Source: JAZKGA01 sp040386235
Lineage (GTDB): Bacteria; Pseudomonadota; Alphaproteobacteria; Micavibrionales; Micavibrionaceae
NCBI GenBank assembly: GCA_040386235.1
Contig: JAZKGA010000001.1
Span: forward strand, 1,394,159 to 1,458,158
Direction: 5' to 3'
Length of the DNA stretch: 64,000 bases
A program made the position numbers and the translations under genes. Shown piece by piece: positions 18,381-26,909 of this stretch. How positions within the stretch are numbered: the first letter of the stretch is position 1; the number at the start of each line of letters is the position of its first letter. The notes under the pieces are model-generated. The model searched no databases, was not told the origin of the DNA, and saw only the letters and a list, made by a program, of their open reading frames with translations.

Positions 18381-19151
18381 ATGACATCGCCCCCCTGCGC
18401 CATTTCATTGCCCGCGCGGGCAATGATCACGCTGACAGGTGCGGACAGTTTCGCCTTTCTACAGCGCATTGTGACGCAAGATATGACGAGGCTGGATGCG
18501 CAGCCCCTGATTTATGCCGCACTCTTAAGCGGTCAAGGCAAGTTCCTGTATGACATGTTCATCCACCGCCCTGCCCCTGATACCTATGTTATTGAGTGTG
18601 AGGGCGGCGACCAGGCGGCGGCCCTGCTGAAAGCCCTGACATTATATCGCCTGCGGGCTAAGTTAGCGTTTGCGCTGGATGACAACGTCCCTGTCTGGGC
18701 CATTCTGGGTAGCGATGACGGCCTGCCCGACCCACGTCACAACAGTTTGCGCCGGACATATCAGCCCGTTCCGCATTTGCTAGACCGGCCCTTCACCCTC
18801 TATGACCGTGCGCGCATCGCTCTTGCCCTACCGGATGGCCGCCGTGACAGCATTCCGGGACAATCGACCCTGGCCGAATTAAACATCGACACGCTGGCCG
18901 CCGATTTTTCAAAAGGCTGTTACGTGGGGCAGGAATTAACCGCGCGCATTCATCATCGCGGCCTACTGAAACGCTGTTTGACGCCGTTACGGTTTGCCCA
19001 GGAACCGCCCGCGTTTGGGATGGATATTGTCGGCGCGGATGGTCAGGTTTTGGGTGATATGCGGTCGTCCACCTGCGATATCGGGCTGGCCTGCCTGAAA
19101 ATTGCGGCGCTGGATCAGTTACCAGCCCATATCAACCGCTTGCCAGCATAA
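18381..19151 (+). CDS. ygfZ: YgfZ/CAF17-like folate-binding iron-sulfur protein maturation factor
   Basis: 256 residues. The diagnostic YgfZ motif is KGCYVGQELTARIHHRG at about 176-192 (K-G-C-x-G-Q-E). The N-terminal half is GcvT-like (ITLTGADSFAFLQRIVTQDM). The family helps assemble or repair certain 4Fe-4S enzymes using tetrahydrofolate. The protein is at the short end of the family range. It lies five bases downstream of the lipoprotein gene and just upstream of glyS, on the same strand. Confidence 0.9.
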   Translation: MTSPPCAISLPARAMITLTGADSFAFLQRIVTQDMTRLDAQPLIYAALLSGQGKFLYDMFIHRPAPDTYVIECEGGDQAAALLKALTLYRLRAKLAFALDDNVPVWAILGSDDGLPDPRHNSLRRTYQPVPHLLDRPFTLYDRARIALALPDGRRDSIPGQSTLAELNIDTLAADFSKGCYVGQELTARIHHRGLLKRCLTPLRFAQEPPAFGMDIVGADGQVLGDMRSSTCDIGLACLKIAALDQLPAHINRLPA

Positions 19152-19199
19152 GTAATTCCATTTAAAACCAAAGAACACTTACCCGAAGGATCACCACTT

Positions 19200-20729
19200 A
19201 TGAACATGCCGGTTCCCATCGTCAAAGATATGAAAGAGATTGTATCGCTGTGCAAGCGTCGCGGTTTCATCTTCCCGGCGTCGGAAATCTATGGCGGCAT
19301 CAACGGCTTCTGGGATTACGGGCCGCTGGGCACCGAATTGAAAAACAATATCCGCGACTATTGGTGGAAATCGATGGTCCTGACGCCCCCAATCGGCCCG
19401 GATGGCCAGCCGTTAGAGATCGTGGGGATCGACAGCGCCATCATCCAGAATCCAAAATGCTGGGAGGCCTCAGGCCACACAACCACATTCGCCGATCCAA
19501 TGACCGATTGCCGCGAAACCAAAAAGCGCTACCGCGCCGACCACGTTGTTCTTTACCGCGCCAAGGATGGCAGCATGCCGTTCCTGGCCGTGGAAAAAGG
19601 CGATGACCAGCCAGAAATGGCGGCAAAACGTATTAAGAAATTCGGTCGCGGCAAAACGATCGCGGATTACGAAACCTGCGTCCTGACCGACCTGCCTTTC
19701 GCCGAATTCGGCAGCGTTTTGGCGCCGGAGGCCAGCGCGCCCGGCACGCTGACCGAGCCAAAGGCGTTCAACCTGTTGTTCGAAACCCGCGTCGGGGCAT
19801 TGGCCAGCAGCGACAATATCGCCTATCTGCGCGGCGAAACCTGTGCCGGTATCTTCCTGAATTTCAAGGCGGTGGTGGATTCCAGCCGTGTGCGCATACC
19901 ATTTGGCATTGCCCAGATCGGCAAGGCCTTTCGTAATGAAGTTACGCCGCGCAACTTCATCTTCCGCAGCCGTGAATTCGAACAAATGGAACTGGAATGG
20001 TTCTGTCATCCGGATGACCACAAGAAATGGATGGAATTCTGGATCGATCAGCGCACCAAATGGTGGGCCTCAATCGGTATCACCGGCGAAGACCTGCATT
20101 TCAACGATATCGCCAAAGCCGAACTGGCCCATTATTCCAGCCGCACGGTTGATGTCGAATACCGCTTCCCATTCTCGAATGGCGGGTTTGATGAGTTGGA
20201 GGGGATCGCCCATCGCGGCGCGTTCGACCTGACACAGCATCAGGAATTTTCTAAAACCAAGCTGGAATACATTGATCCGGTCAGCAATGAACGCTATCTG
20301 CCACACGTTATTGAACCATCTGCCGGCTTGTCACGCGGCGTGCTGGCTGTTCTGTGCCAGGCGTTTACACCGGACCCAAGCCGCCCATCAGGCCTGTATT
20401 TGAATTTCCATCCGCGTATTGCGCCGAAAAAGGCCGCGATCCTGCCGCTGGTGGCAAAAGACGGTCAGCCGGAACTGGCAACCCAGCTGTACCGCGACCT
20501 GCGCGAAGACTTTACGGTCGAATTGGACATCAAACAAAACATCGGCAAGCGGTACGCCCGTCAAGATGAGATTGGCACGCCGTTCTGCTTTACGATCGAC
20601 AATCAATCGGTCGAAGATAAAACGGTCACTGTCCGCCATCGCAATACGATGCACCAGGAACGGATCGGCATGGATCATGTCGCGTCATTCCTTCATACAC
20701 ACATGAAAGCCGCCAATACAGCGGCATAG
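19200..20729 (+). CDS. glyS: Glycyl-tRNA synthetase, single-chain alpha2 type
   Basis: 509 residues. It begins with KEIVSLCKRRGFIFPASEIYGG and the class II motif 1 region GFWDYGPLGTELKNNIRDYWW. Motif 2 appears in GKAFRNEVTPRNFIFRSREF, which ends in EQMELEWF, and motif 3 in IEPSAGLSRGVLAVL. The C-terminal anticodon-binding domain includes LYRDLREDF. This is the homodimeric form known from Actinobacteria, Thermus, archaea and eukaryotes. The two-gene glyQ/glyS enzyme is usual in Proteobacteria. No glyQ is in the window. The start at 19200 follows a GGATCACCACTT spacer with an AAGGA ribosome-binding site. Confidence 0.93.
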   Translation: MNMPVPIVKDMKEIVSLCKRRGFIFPASEIYGGINGFWDYGPLGTELKNNIRDYWWKSMVLTPPIGPDGQPLEIVGIDSAIIQNPKCWEASGHTTTFADPMTDCRETKKRYRADHVVLYRAKDGSMPFLAVEKGDDQPEMAAKRIKKFGRGKTIADYETCVLTDLPFAEFGSVLAPEASAPGTLTEPKAFNLLFETRVGALASSDNIAYLRGETCAGIFLNFKAVVDSSRVRIPFGIAQIGKAFRNEVTPRNFIFRSREFEQMELEWFCHPDDHKKWMEFWIDQRTKWWASIGITGEDLHFNDIAKAELAHYSSRTVDVEYRFPFSNGGFDELEGIAHRGAFDLTQHQEFSKTKLEYIDPVSNERYLPHVIEPSAGLSRGVLAVLCQAFTPDPSRPSGLYLNFHPRIAPKKAAILPLVAKDGQPELATQLYRDLREDFTVELDIKQNIGKRYARQDEIGTPFCFTIDNQSVEDKTVTVRHRNTMHQERIGMDHVASFLHTHMKAANTAA

Positions 20730-20737
20730 GAGCGTCT

Positions 20738-21601
20738 ATGTACATTATCTTTCTGGCGATTATCGTCGTCTGCCTGTTTGACAGTTTCTTTACAGTCCAG
20801 CAAGGGCATGAACGCCTGGTGACACGTTTCGGCAAATTGGTCGGAACGGCGCGCCGTCCGGGCCTGCAACTGAAACTGCCATTCATCGACCGCCCGACAC
20901 GGCCGGTATCGACCCAGTTGCAACAGGTGAAAGACAAGCTGGCGACCAAGACATCCGACAACATCTTTGTTGAATTGCCGATTTCAATTCAGTTTGAAAT
21001 TAGCGACACCGCGCAATTCCTGTTCGCCAATGATAACCCGATCGCCCAGATCCAGGCCCTGGTGAATGCTGGTGTCCGCACCTATACCTCTGATAAGGAT
21101 TTCCAGCATTTGTACAGCGACCGCGATCAGATCAGCGAGCTGGTGATCACCAATATCCACGACAGCATCGGCAATTACGGCGTGCATCTGCGCCGTATCG
21201 TGATTGATGAACCGCACGCGCCGATGGAAATCCAACAGGCCTATAACCAGGTCCGGGCCAGCGAACGGGCGATGGAAGCCGCGAAGAATGAAGCGCAGGC
21301 AGGTTACATCCGCCGGATTAAAGAGGCCGAAGCCGACAAGCAACGTAATATCCTGATCGGTGAAGGCGTGGCAGGGTTCCGCCAGCGTATCGCCGATAAT
21401 TACGTCGCGATGGCCGCACGATTCCGTGAAGCGGGCGTAACGCCCCAGGAAGCGACTGAGATCATGACCAAAACCATGTACCTGGATACCATTCGCGATA
21501 TCGGGGATAAGGGCAACATGGTGATCGTCGTGCCGGAAACCGCCAATGCCAACAGCATCACCGCGCCGTTGATCGGCAATCTGGCCGCGAAAAAAGCTTA
21601 A
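20738..21601 (+). CDS. SPFH/band 7 (prohibitin-like) membrane protein
   Basis: 287 residues. One N-terminal membrane anchor (2-18) is followed by an SPFH domain starting QQGHERLVTRFGKLVGTARRPG, then a helical part with IRRIKEAEADKQRNILIGEG (about 198-217). It resembles the HflC/HIR-type scaffolding proteins that form membrane microdomains and modulate proteases or channels. No hflK or nfeD neighbour is present. It starts 8 bases after glyS and converges with kdsB, with the two coding ends overlapping by 4 bases. Confidence 0.85.
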   Translation: MYIIFLAIIVVCLFDSFFTVQQGHERLVTRFGKLVGTARRPGLQLKLPFIDRPTRPVSTQLQQVKDKLATKTSDNIFVELPISIQFEISDTAQFLFANDNPIAQIQALVNAGVRTYTSDKDFQHLYSDRDQISELVITNIHDSIGNYGVHLRRIVIDEPHAPMEIQQAYNQVRASERAMEAAKNEAQAGYIRRIKEAEADKQRNILIGEGVAGFRQRIADNYVAMAARFREAGVTPQEATEIMTKTMYLDTIRDIGDKGNMVIVVPETANANSITAPLIGNLAAKKA

Positions 21602-22380
21602 AGCCCGTGTTCTTTTAACAGGCGTTCAACAAGCGGGACATCTTCCGGCTTGTTGACCTCCCAATGGCCTGCGCCCTGCATTTCCAAGGCTTCGACCACA
21701 CGGCCATTTTCAACGAAGCGCAATTGTTCCAGGTTTTCGGTCCGCTCAATCGGGCCGACAGTCCAGGACGGGTATTGCAGCAGGACGTCCCGGCGATACG
21801 CATACATCCCGACATGATAAAAAACCGGCAATGGGTCTGGGGCATTGACCAAGGCGTCGCTCCAGGGAATAACTTCGCGTGAGAAGTGCAGCGCGCGGTT
21901 ATTCACGTCACTGACCACGGTCACGCCGCCAACCTGGCCCGCCCCGCGTTCAGCGCGCAGGTGCAACAGCATGTCGCGGTCGCACCGGATGACAGGCGTT
22001 ACCAATTCTGCAGCCTTGCTGGCTGACAGATGTGTCAGCAGTGTTTTGGGGTAATCAATCGGTGTTAACGGGCTGTCCCCCTGCCAATTCACAAAGGCAT
22101 TAATCGTATCGGGTAACATCAAGGCGGCGGCCGCCACGCGCTCTGTCCCATTCTGACAGCTTTCAGGGGTCATCAGAACCTGACCGCCAAAGCCTGCGAC
22201 ATGCGCCTTGATCCGGTCATCATCGGTGGCGACATACACGCCCGCAACGTCCGGCACCTGCCGCGCCAGGTCGTAAACCCGTTCAATCAACGTGCGACCG
22301 TTCAGCATCACCAAAGGCTTTCCGGGAAACCGCATCGACTGGTAACGCGCGGGAATAACAATGGCGGCGGTCAGGGGCAT
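21598..22380 (-). CDS. kdsB: 3-deoxy-manno-octulosonate cytidylyltransferase
   Basis: 260 residues, normal for KdsB. It activates Kdo as CMP-Kdo for lipopolysaccharide core assembly. Visible motifs are AAIVIPARYQSMRFPGKPL (nucleotide-binding loop, about 5-23), VATDDDRIKAH, MTPESCQNGTERVAAAA, NWQGDSPL (metal-binding aspartate) and the HVGMYAYRRDVLLQY segment. It is a single gene here; the next Kdo steps (waaA, lpxK) are at 51.4-53.6 kb. Confidence 0.93.
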   Translation of the reverse strand: MPLTAAIVIPARYQSMRFPGKPLVMLNGRTLIERVYDLARQVPDVAGVYVATDDDRIKAHVAGFGGQVLMTPESCQNGTERVAAAALMLPDTINAFVNWQGDSPLTPIDYPKTLLTHLSASKAAELVTPVIRCDRDMLLHLRAERGAGQVGGVTVVSDVNNRALHFSREVIPWSDALVNAPDPLPVFYHVGMYAYRRDVLLQYPSWTVGPIERTENLEQLRFVENGRVVEALEMQGAGHWEVNKPEDVPLVERLLKEHGL

Positions 22381-22415
22381 CTTGTGTTTCTTTCGCTCTG
22401 GCTTAAAGTAGAAGA

Positions 22416-22958
22416 ATGAAAATGGACTGCATTTTACTGGATATGGATGGCGTTGTCGTCCACCATTTTATCAATCTGGGCCGGGCCGCGGGGATTGATG
22501 TCAGCCGCGACACCTGGCCCGCCGGCAAAGGTGGGATCAAAGATATTACCGGATTGGATAAGGCGACGTTTGACGCGATGGTGATGGCGGGTGGCGCTGC
22601 ATTGTGGGCGGACATGGCTCCGTTTTCCTGGTTTCAGACGTTCTTCGCGGCGTTAGAGGAGATTGCGCCAGTTTATTACCTTAGTTCACCTGAATACGGC
22701 CCAGGCTGTGTCGCTGGAAAGGTTCAATGGATTGAAAAACATCACGGGCGGGCGTTTGACCGTTATATCCTGACAACCCATAAAACGCTGCTGGCGCGGC
22801 CAGGCGCAGTTTTAATCGACGATACACAAAAGAATGTTGATACGTTCATCTCAGCGGGCGGCAATGCGATTTTGTTCAAGCAGCCCTGGAACGGTCATAA
22901 CCATCCCGTGCCGGACCAGGCCTGTTTAAGCGCATTGCAACAACTGATAGCGGCCTAA
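22416..22958 (+). CDS. HAD-like 5'-nucleotidase (5'(3')-deoxyribonucleotidase type)
   Basis: 180 residues of the HAD superfamily. Motif I is LLDMDGVVVHH with nucleophile Asp9, preceded by a cytidylyltransferase gene on the other strand. Motif II falls in VYYLSSPEYG (Ser), a lysine follows in VAGKVQWIEKHHG, and motif III is AVLIDDTQKN. This pattern fits the small NT5C deoxyribonucleotidases that dephosphorylate dNMPs. It converges with the next gene, whose stop overlaps it by 4 bases. The substrate is inferred. Confidence 0.75.
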   Translation: MKMDCILLDMDGVVVHHFINLGRAAGIDVSRDTWPAGKGGIKDITGLDKATFDAMVMAGGAALWADMAPFSWFQTFFAALEEIAPVYYLSSPEYGPGCVAGKVQWIEKHHGRAFDRYILTTHKTLLARPGAVLIDDTQKNVDTFISAGGNAILFKQPWNGHNHPVPDQACLSALQQLIAA

Positions 22959-23494
22959 GCGATTGCCAAAGCAGGTTCCGCCTGCGACGGCGCAACCAGA
23001 TTACCCATTTTCTGCATCAGCCACGCCAGTGGCGATTGCGGCTTAACCGCATATGTCGTGTCGATAGCCACTTCAAAAGAAGCCGTGTTGCAGGTGGGGT
23101 GAAACAGGTTTTGTCCCCGTGGACGGTTATCATGCATCCGGTCCAGGTAGGCGTCATAAGCCTCATGCGCATTAAAAAAGCGAAGCGGCATGTAATGTTT
23201 ATTCCCGTCGGTTATGGTTTCAATAACAACAAGGCGGCTGGCCCCCGGCAGTTCAATGGCATGCACGTTATCATATCCGGCCTTGCGTTCAGACAGCTGG
23301 ACACATTGGCCTTTGCACCATAAATGACGACCATTGTTGTTGACGCACAGCAAGGCATTTGCCAGCAAACCGCGCTGTACCAATGGCATATCTGCAATGT
23401 CTTTCAAGAAGGTGGCAGAGGACGGAATGGCGACACGAAGTTGCGGGTGCTGCGCACCATTGGCATTATTCGCAAAGTCTGGGCGGCAATTCAT
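22955..23494 (-). CDS. Hypothetical protein
   Basis: 179 residues, not recognised. It has no signal peptide or membrane segment. The central region ASRLVVIETITDGNKHYMPL followed by RFFNAHEAYDAYLDRMHDNR looks globular. Four cysteines are scattered. The ATG at 23494 follows an AGGAATTAAACAAT leader that holds a reasonable ribosome-binding site. It converges with the nucleotidase gene. It is probably lineage-specific. Confidence 0.6.
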   Translation of the reverse strand: MNCRPDFANNANGAQHPQLRVAIPSSATFLKDIADMPLVQRGLLANALLCVNNNGRHLWCKGQCVQLSERKAGYDNVHAIELPGASRLVVIETITDGNKHYMPLRFFNAHEAYDAYLDRMHDNRPRGQNLFHPTCNTASFEVAIDTTYAVKPQSPLAWLMQKMGNLVAPSQAEPALAIA

Positions 23495-23557
23495 ATTGTT
23501 TAATTCCTCCGAGCATCAGAATCATACCATAGCGTGCGAACAATAACAATTATTGTA

Positions 23558-24313
23558 TTACGTAAATGATTCCATGTGACGCAGGATGGCGCCCGCCGCT
23601 GGCGTGTAATCCCCGTTGGTCTGATGCAGCACTAATCCAGGCGTCAGAACAGCTGGACCACGACGGTCTTTCCAGGCGCGGATGATAATCCGCTTGGCGG
23701 GCTGCCCTTCCCGTGGCCATAACGGCATGATCGTGATGTCACCAAACTTTTTGCCCAGGGCCTGCATCATCTGCGGCAAAGCGTCGGCGCGATGAATAAA
23801 GGTCATGCTGCCCTTCGATTTCACCGCGCGATGTGCCGCGCGCACCCAGTCTTCCAGAGTGATATCGGGCGTATCATGCCCCATCGCCTTGGCCCGCACA
23901 TCGTTGGGTGACGGCACATAAGTGCCAGCCTCAAGATACGGGGGATTGCAAATCACGTGGTCGAAAAGCGGCCGCGCCAGCCCCATGACGTAATCACGGA
24001 TATCAGCCGCCAGAAAGCGGGCCTGGGTGGTGCATTCATTTAACGTAGCGTTGTACTGGGCCATTTCGGCCTGCGCCGGTACGATATCCACACCTATCAA
24101 CCGCACCTCCGGCACGCGGGCCAACACGCAAAATCCGGCACTGCCCACCCCACACCCCATATCCAACAAAGTTTCGCCCGGTTTAGCGGGACAGGCGGCG
24201 GCCAGCATCACACTGTCTAGCGTCGTGCCCAACCCGCCTGTCGCCAAATGACACACCCGCACACGACCGCCCAGGACTTGGATTTCAGCACCATCGATGG
24301 GGGGAAGGATCAT
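23558..24313 (-). CDS. TrmN6-like tRNA adenine-N6 methyltransferase
   Basis: 251 residues with a Rossmann-type methyltransferase fold. SAM-binding motif I is LLDMGCGVGSAGFCVLARV (about 49-67), and motif IV is HVICNPPYLEAG (NPPY, about 127-138), the signature of N6-adenine methylases acting on nucleic acid. Its closest known relative by layout is YfiC/TrmN6, which modifies A37 of tRNA-Val. The specific tRNA target is inferred. The gene is divergent from the polyprenyl synthase gene. Confidence 0.8.
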   Translation of the reverse strand: MILPPIDGAEIQVLGGRVRVCHLATGGLGTTLDSVMLAAACPAKPGETLLDMGCGVGSAGFCVLARVPEVRLIGVDIVPAQAEMAQYNATLNECTTQARFLAADIRDYVMGLARPLFDHVICNPPYLEAGTYVPSPNDVRAKAMGHDTPDITLEDWVRAAHRAVKSKGSMTFIHRADALPQMMQALGKKFGDITIMPLWPREGQPAKRIIIRAWKDRRGPAVLTPGLVLHQTNGDYTPAAGAILRHMESFT

Positions 24314-24374
24314 GTGTGCAAATGTACATGTTTTACTTGCAGATTCAATGCAAAACAGCCATATCTGAAGAATA

Positions 24375-25403
24375 ATGACCGCACATGCCGCCTGCTCCTG
24401 CCCCGACCATTCTGTACAAAATCAGAAGATTGCGCCCCTATCCGTTATGACCGATATGTTGCGTACCGACATGGAAAAGGTGAACGCAACAATCATGACC
24501 CAGATGCAATCTGACGTGCCGTTGATCCCGCAACTGGCCAATTATTTAATCGCCGCTGGCGGAAAACGCATCCGGCCCTTACTGACACTCGCCGCCACCC
24601 GCCTGTTCGATGACACGACGCAGCGGTGCCATGGCCTGGCGACGGCTGTTGAATTTATCCATTCTGCGACCCTGCTGCACGACGATGTGGTGGATGAAAG
24701 TGACGAACGCCGCGGCCAGGCTTCTGCCCGTGTCGTGTTTGGCAATCAGGCCAGCGTCCTGGTCGGTGATTTCCTGTTTTCCCGCTCGTTCCAGTTGATG
24801 GTTGCCGATGGGTCGCTTGATGTCCTGCGTATTTTATCAAACGCGGCGGCTGTTATCAGCCAGGGCGAGGTTATGCAGCTGTCGATCCAAAACCGCCTGG
24901 ATGCGACGTTGGATCAGTATCTTGAGGTTATTTCGGCTAAAACCGCGATCCTATTCGCCGCCGCCACCGAAATCGGCCCATTGATCGCGGGCAAGCCTGA
25001 ATACACCCAGGCCCTGCATGATTATGGCCGTGCCCTGGGCATGGCGTTCCAGATCACCGATGATGTTCTGGATTACACAGGCGATGGTGCCAGCATGGGC
25101 AAATCCGTCGGCAATGATTTCCGTGAAGGCAAGCTGACCGCGCCAGTATTCCTGGCCCTGCGTCATGCGGGCGCGACCGAACGCGGGTTCTGGCAACGCT
25201 GCATGGGGGACCGGCAGCAGGAAGACGGCGATTTCGCCGCCGCCGTTGAATTGTGCCACAGCCATGATGCCTTCAGCAAAAGCCTGCACCTGGCCGCCGA
25301 TTACGCCCATGCGGCAGAAAACGCGTTGGCCCACCTGCCCAAAAGCACCCTGCGTGATGCCTTGATGGCCTTGCCAGGCAGCATCCTTGAACGCACCACA
25401 TGA
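24375..25403 (+). CDS. ispB: Polyprenyl (octa-/decaprenyl) diphosphate synthase
   Basis: 342 residues. First aspartate-rich motif: LLHDDVVDESDERRG (about 98-112). Second: QITDDVLDYTGD (about 225-236). Substrate-binding GGKRIRP lies near residue 59. It makes the long isoprenoid side chain for ubiquinone. The first 24 residues are not typical, and an internal ATG at 24447 (MTDMLRTDMEKV) is an equally good start by homology. The stop overlaps the A24 peptidase start by 4 bases (ATGA). Confidence 0.9.
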   Translation: MTAHAACSCPDHSVQNQKIAPLSVMTDMLRTDMEKVNATIMTQMQSDVPLIPQLANYLIAAGGKRIRPLLTLAATRLFDDTTQRCHGLATAVEFIHSATLLHDDVVDESDERRGQASARVVFGNQASVLVGDFLFSRSFQLMVADGSLDVLRILSNAAAVISQGEVMQLSIQNRLDATLDQYLEVISAKTAILFAAATEIGPLIAGKPEYTQALHDYGRALGMAFQITDDVLDYTGDGASMGKSVGNDFREGKLTAPVFLALRHAGATERGFWQRCMGDRQQEDGDFAAAVELCHSHDAFSKSLHLAADYAHAAENALAHLPKSTLRDALMALPGSILERTT

Positions 25404-25906
25404 TCCTGGCCGACAGCCTGGCAGATATACTGGTTCTGGCCGCCGCTGCCATGCTGGCTGCCCTGACCTTTATTGACGCACGGACGATGATCCTGCCCGA
25501 CCGATTGGTATTCCTTTATGGTCTGCTGGGTATCGCGTTTCATGTCGCAACGCATTTCGCGTTCCTGACACCTTTGAACCTTCTGCTGGGCGCAGTGACC
25601 GGTGGCGGCATGCTGGCCATCGTCCGCTGGGCCGGCAGTCACCATTACGGTCAGGAAGCCATGGGACTGGGCGATGTCAAATTACTGATCGCCGGTGGCG
25701 TATGGCTGGGGGCCATGGGTGCCGTTTGGGCGATCACGTTGGGGGCAGGCCTAACCGTTTTATTCGCCTTTGCTTACGCCACTGTGGCCCGCATACAATC
25801 CGGAAAATTCCCAGATTTACAGCGGTTAGAGGTTCCAGCAGGCCCTGGATTCTGCGTCGCGCTGTTCATTTTGATGTTGTGCATGATAAATGGCGTCACC
25901 CTATGA
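25400..25906 (+). CDS. Prepilin peptidase catalytic (A24) domain protein, split from its N-terminal half
   Basis: 168 residues with several transmembrane segments. The two catalytic aspartates of the A24 aspartyl proteases are visible: LTFIDARTMILPDRL (D at about 29) and MGLGDVKLLIAGGVWLG (GxGD, D at about 93). It lacks the cysteine-containing methyltransferase-type domain, which is encoded at 281-724. A24 proteins of this short kind resemble CpaA/FppA used by Flp/Tad pili, so it could serve a Tad system instead. No Tad genes are in the window. It is coupled to ispB (ATGA) and is followed by a 20-codon frame and pyrB. Confidence 0.85.
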   Translation: MILADSLADILVLAAAAMLAALTFIDARTMILPDRLVFLYGLLGIAFHVATHFAFLTPLNLLLGAVTGGGMLAIVRWAGSHHYGQEAMGLGDVKLLIAGGVWLGAMGAVWAITLGAGLTVLFAFAYATVARIQSGKFPDLQRLEVPAGPGFCVALFILMLCMINGVTL

Positions 25907-25965
25907 TCCGTGTGATCCCCTGTGCTATAAGCATGGATAATGATGATGAAGGAGTGGCCCGATAA
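25903..25965 (+). CDS. Possible 20-codon leader peptide before pyrB
   Basis: An ATG overlaps the peptidase stop (ATGA at 25903-25906). A 20-residue frame (MIRVIPCAISMDNDDEGVAR) then runs to a TAA whose last base is the first base of the pyrB ATG. It therefore fills the gap exactly and would couple translation of both neighbours. The AAGGAG ribosome-binding site of pyrB lies inside it. No clear ribosome-binding site of its own is seen. It may be a chance open frame. Confidence 0.3.
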   Translation: MIRVIPCAISMDNDDEGVAR

Positions 25966-26894
25966 TGTTTCGCCCCGTTGACCCGACCCGTAACTTGCTG
26001 GATATCCCCAGCCTGCCCGCCCCTATGATTGAGGCATATTTGGAACGCACAGCGTATTATGCCGAAAAACTGGCGAATAAAAGCGTGGACCGCACCGTAT
26101 TGGCCGGCAAAACCCTGCTGAACCTGTTTTTCGAGCCGTCCACCCGCACCCGCACATCCTTTGAAATGGCGGCATACCGCCTGGGCGCGAATATCGTCAA
26201 CTGGGACCCGGAAGGCAGCGCATCGCGCAAGGGCGAAAGCTTTACCGACATTATCCAATCCCTGGCCGCACTGCGTCCCGACGGGATTATTATTCGCCAC
26301 GCCAAATACAACACGCCGCACATGGTGGCCCAGATTGTCGATTGTCCGGTTATCAATGCGGGCGACAGCTGGCGCGCACACCCGACCCAGGCCCTGGCAG
26401 ATGCCTATACTATTTTACAGCGAAAAGGCCGTTTAGGCGGTTTGACAATTGCCATTTGTGGCGACGTCGCGCAATCGCGCGTGGCGGCCTGTAACATCGC
26501 TTTGCTGTCCCGCCTTGGCGCGACAATCAACCTGATCGCCCCGCCGAATTTCTTGCCGCCCACATTGCCGCAAGCCAACGTCGCCGTGTTTACCGATATG
26601 GACGAAGGCATACGCAATGCCGACGCGATCATCATGCTGCACTTACAAAAAGAGCGGTTGGACCTGTCGGCCTTCAGTGACACAATCGGCTATCATCATG
26701 CCTATGGCCTGACTCATGACCGCCTGCGCCGGTGCAAAGGTGACGTGATCGTGCTGCATCCCGGCCCGCTGAATCGCGGTGTTGAAATCGCCGATGATGT
26801 CGCCGATGACCCGCATCACAGCCTGATCCTGCAACAGGCGGCAAATACCCTGCCCGTGCGTATGGCTGTGCTTGACCTTCTGTTAAACGCCTAA
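25965..26894 (+). CDS. pyrB: Aspartate carbamoyltransferase catalytic subunit
   Basis: 309 residues. It joins carbamoyl phosphate to aspartate in pyrimidine synthesis. The carbamoyl-phosphate site FFEPSTRTRTSFEMA (STRTR at 59-63), HPTQALADAYTI and the C-terminal HPGPLNRGVEI are intact. A good AAGGAG lies 10 bases before the ATG. No regulatory subunit gene (pyrI) follows, and the dihydroorotase gene pyrC that commonly follows pyrB in alphaproteobacteria is missing; plsY comes next after 15 bases. Confidence 0.96.
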   Translation: MFRPVDPTRNLLDIPSLPAPMIEAYLERTAYYAEKLANKSVDRTVLAGKTLLNLFFEPSTRTRTSFEMAAYRLGANIVNWDPEGSASRKGESFTDIIQSLAALRPDGIIIRHAKYNTPHMVAQIVDCPVINAGDSWRAHPTQALADAYTILQRKGRLGGLTIAICGDVAQSRVAACNIALLSRLGATINLIAPPNFLPPTLPQANVAVFTDMDEGIRNADAIIMLHLQKERLDLSAFSDTIGYHHAYGLTHDRLRRCKGDVIVLHPGPLNRGVEIADDVADDPHHSLILQQAANTLPVRMAVLDLLLNA

Positions 26895-26909
26895 AAGGAA
26901 ACAGCCAAT

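Noticed and set aside
19470..20021. Minus-strand frame of 183 codons within glyS
   Set aside because: Shadow of the glycyl-tRNA synthetase gene; no recognisable protein features.
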